Shown here one piece after another: positions 62,183 through 64,000 of a stretch of 64,000 nucleotides of DNA (position 1 is its first letter; every line of letters begins with the position of its first letter). The notes under the pieces are model-generated. The model had not been told where the DNA came from. It did no database searches and was given only the letters and a program-made list of their open reading frames with translations. The DNA comes from Hyaloraphidium curvatum. Its lineage: Eukaryota; Monoblepharomycota; Hyaloraphidiomycetes; Hyaloraphidiales; Hyaloraphidiaceae. Location of the stretch: NCBI GenBank assembly GCA_025558095.1, contig JAIVFI010000008.1, positions 682,001 to 746,000 on the forward strand. The letters run 5' to 3'. The position numbers and the translations under genes were made by a program.

Positions 62183-64000
62183 CTACGTGTCGCCCGTAGC
62201 GCGGAAAGAGATGCCCGCGCCGTCGTAGCGCTCGGCCTCGTACCGGCTCCCCGAGTCAATCGACGCCGCCTTCTGCAGCCCAATCTCGTCCTTTTCGACG
62301 CTGTCGTCCACCGGCAGCTCAACGGCCGCCGTCGGTGTGATCGGCGTCTCCGATCCGAGCCCTTCCTCCAGGGTCCGCTCGCGCTTCTTCAAGCCCAGCC
62401 GCCGGCCGACAGAGTCGAAGTTCAGCGCCACGACGACAACGAAGAGCACGACGTTGAGCACACCCAGCACCGCCGTCCAGATGATCCACGAGGTGGTCCA
62501 GATGCAGATCGGAATCGTCACCGCGGCCACCAACAGCTGGAGGGGGCCCCCGAAGACGATGTAGTCGTAGAACCGGTAGCCGCCGGGCGACCAGACCATC
62601 AGGTTCGTCTGATACCCGATCGGCGTCGCAAAGTCGGCGCTGCCGGCCATGCAAAGCGCGAGCACGAAGGGGATCGGGTCGTAGCCCGTCGTGCGGATCG
62701 CAGAATCGATGATCGGCCACACAACGGCGACAGCGGCTGTTCCGAAGACGGAAATGAGCTTGGAAACGACACCAGAAGTACCAAAATACCATTGTTCGTA
62801 AGGATGGAATTCAGCACCACGGTGACGAAGTAGGTGGCCACCAGCAGCCCCGCCGAGTTCCTGGTGATGCTCGTGAGCCCGTTGGCGATCCACTGCGCCG
62901 CGCCGCTCTTCTGCATCGCCGTGCCGAGCGCGAACGACATGGCGATGAGGATGTAGACCTCCCACGAGAGCGACTGCCTGGCCTCGCGCGGGGTGATGCA
63001 GCCGGCGATGAGGACGACGCAGGCGCCGAGCCACAGGCAGGTGTTGAAATCGAGCGTGCCCTGGTTGCCGACGACGGGGATGTCGAGGTTGGAGAGAATG
63101 ATGGGGACGAGCAGGGCCAGGGCCGCGATGACGGCCTGCCAAAGCTTCCTCCGCGGAGGCACCTGGTTCAGCCGGCGGACGACGGAAAAGTTGTTGTGGT
63201 CGTGGAAGTGCTTCTCCTCGAACTCGTGGCCGCCGATGAGGAGCACGATGTCGTGTGCCTGGAGCTTGATCTCGCCGATTGGCTCGTTGATGCGCTCGCC
63301 CTGCCTGTGCACTGCGATGATGGCCGCGCCGAACTTGGTCCGGAACTCGAGCTCCTTGACCGAGACCGAGTGCGAAATGTACGACGAGTGCGGGGAGATG
63401 ACAGCCTCGTAGATCACGTTCTCCTCGCCGAGCCGGTTCAGATCCACGTCGCGTTCTGCGCCCTCCTTGACAACGAGCCCGTGCTCGCGGAGCAGGACGA
63501 ACTTCTCGGCTGAGCCGGCAAAGTAGAGCGTGTCGCCCTCGCGCAAAATCTCGGTCGACGGGGGCGCCGGGAGGATCTTGGCGGGGCTACCGTCCTCGTA
63601 GTTACGGACGATCTGGACCAGGAAGAGCTCCTTAAGGTGGCGGAGCTTGACCAACGTCTGGCCGATGAGGGGATGTCCTTTCGGGATCACGGTCGTGACC
63701 TGGGAAAGTAATGTCAGACACAGCTTGCGAAGAACCCAACGCACAGCAGCCCACGATGTACTCCCGCGTGCTCTCGATGGTAATGCTGGGCGCTATCCGT
63801 TTCGGCAGCATCTTGGTCGGTCCCAGGAGCGTGACATAGAGGACGCCGGCGAGGAAGGTCGGCACGCCGACGATGGCAAGGGCAAAGAGGCCGAAGGTGT
63901 CGTCGTTGATCTGCTCCGGCATCGAGCGGTTGGCGAGGGAGTAGACGACGAGGTTGGTCGACGTGCCGATCTTCGTGACTGCGCGGCGGGAGGTCAGCGC
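62183..64000 (-). CDS. SLC13/DASS-type permease with RCK_C (TrkA-C) domains, 5' partial
   Basis: The gene runs off the window end. Visible exons are 63978-63755, 63699-62790 and 62736-62183, about 562 codons; a further intron begins upstream of 63978. GTSTNLVVYSLAN is the first transporter-hairpin motif. Two RCK_C-like regulatory domains follow (GHPLIGQTLVKLRHLKELFL...EGDTLYFAG; YISHSVSVKELEFRTKFGAA...HDIVLLIGG). The second membrane half contains ILTNNAAVAVVWPI, assembled over the intron, and SADFATPIGYQTNLMV, the second hairpin of the ion-transporter superfamily. Such proteins carry sulfate, dicarboxylates or phosphate. The C-terminal cytosolic tail is acidic and disordered. Confidence 0.85.

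Noticed and set aside
1-64000. Search for CRISPR arrays, insertion sequences, retroelements and proviral genes
   Set aside because: No regularly spaced repeats, terminal inverted repeats, reverse transcriptase, transposase or capsid motifs were seen.

Overview
The window is nuclear DNA of a fungus. It is very GC-rich and gene-dense. Most genes are cut by one to six short spliceosomal introns of about 46-70 bp, usually with a CTGAC-type branch site and a CAG acceptor. Markers that point to a fungus are mitochondrial acetylornithine aminotransferase, a C2H2 factor with a fungal-type regulatory region, ALG12, seipin, and the INO80 subunit ARP8. A homologue of the ciliary outer-dynein-arm docking protein TTC25/ODAD4 suggests a zoosporic (chytrid-like) or recently zoosporic lineage. 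The species itself cannot be fixed from the sequence. I resolved 73 introns by hand from reading phase and splice motifs. All exon boundaries are predictions.

Layout. 1-10 kb: ARG8, a bromodomain-GATA-finger-coiled-coil chromatin protein, a predicted mitochondrial protein of unknown family, a rhodanese, and an F-box/LRR protein. 10-24 kb: a C-terminal membrane protein, ALG12, a P-loop GTPase-like protein, a large Virilizer/VIRMA homologue (m6A writer scaffold) spread over 14374-21098, and a C2H2 transcription factor. 24-32 kb: a VOC-fold protein, a small membrane protein, a MYND-finger protein, a secreted GH113-like enzyme with a CBM60-like module, and ODAD4/TTC25. 32-38 kb: a 702-residue membrane protein of unknown family, a fucosyltransferase-like enzyme and a GST. 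38-44 kb is a lipid-flavoured block: a DUF2306-like membrane protein, an SDR, a fatty-acid-hydroxylase/sterol-desaturase and a cytochrome b5-fused desaturase-like protein. 45-51.7 kb: a small Cys/His protein, a VOC remnant, an amidase, an RD/RS-rich disordered protein, and a ubiquitin-like fusion protein. 52-64 kb: an MCT-type transporter, seipin, a tandem-domain IF1-like ATPase inhibitor, a type I membrane glycoprotein, ARP8 and a partial SLC13 permease with RCK_C domains.

Many genes are arranged head-to-head with 100-200 bp between predicted starts, implying shared promoters, or tail-to-tail with less than 100 bp between stops. I see no rRNA, tRNA, CRISPR array, transposon or provirus. The most interesting points are the VIRMA homologue, the duplicated IF1 domain, the flagellar-type TTC25, a 5' splice-site consensus shifted to GTGGGY, a GC-AG intron, and a ubiquitin-like gene whose start codon directly abuts the stop of an upstream in-frame ORF.
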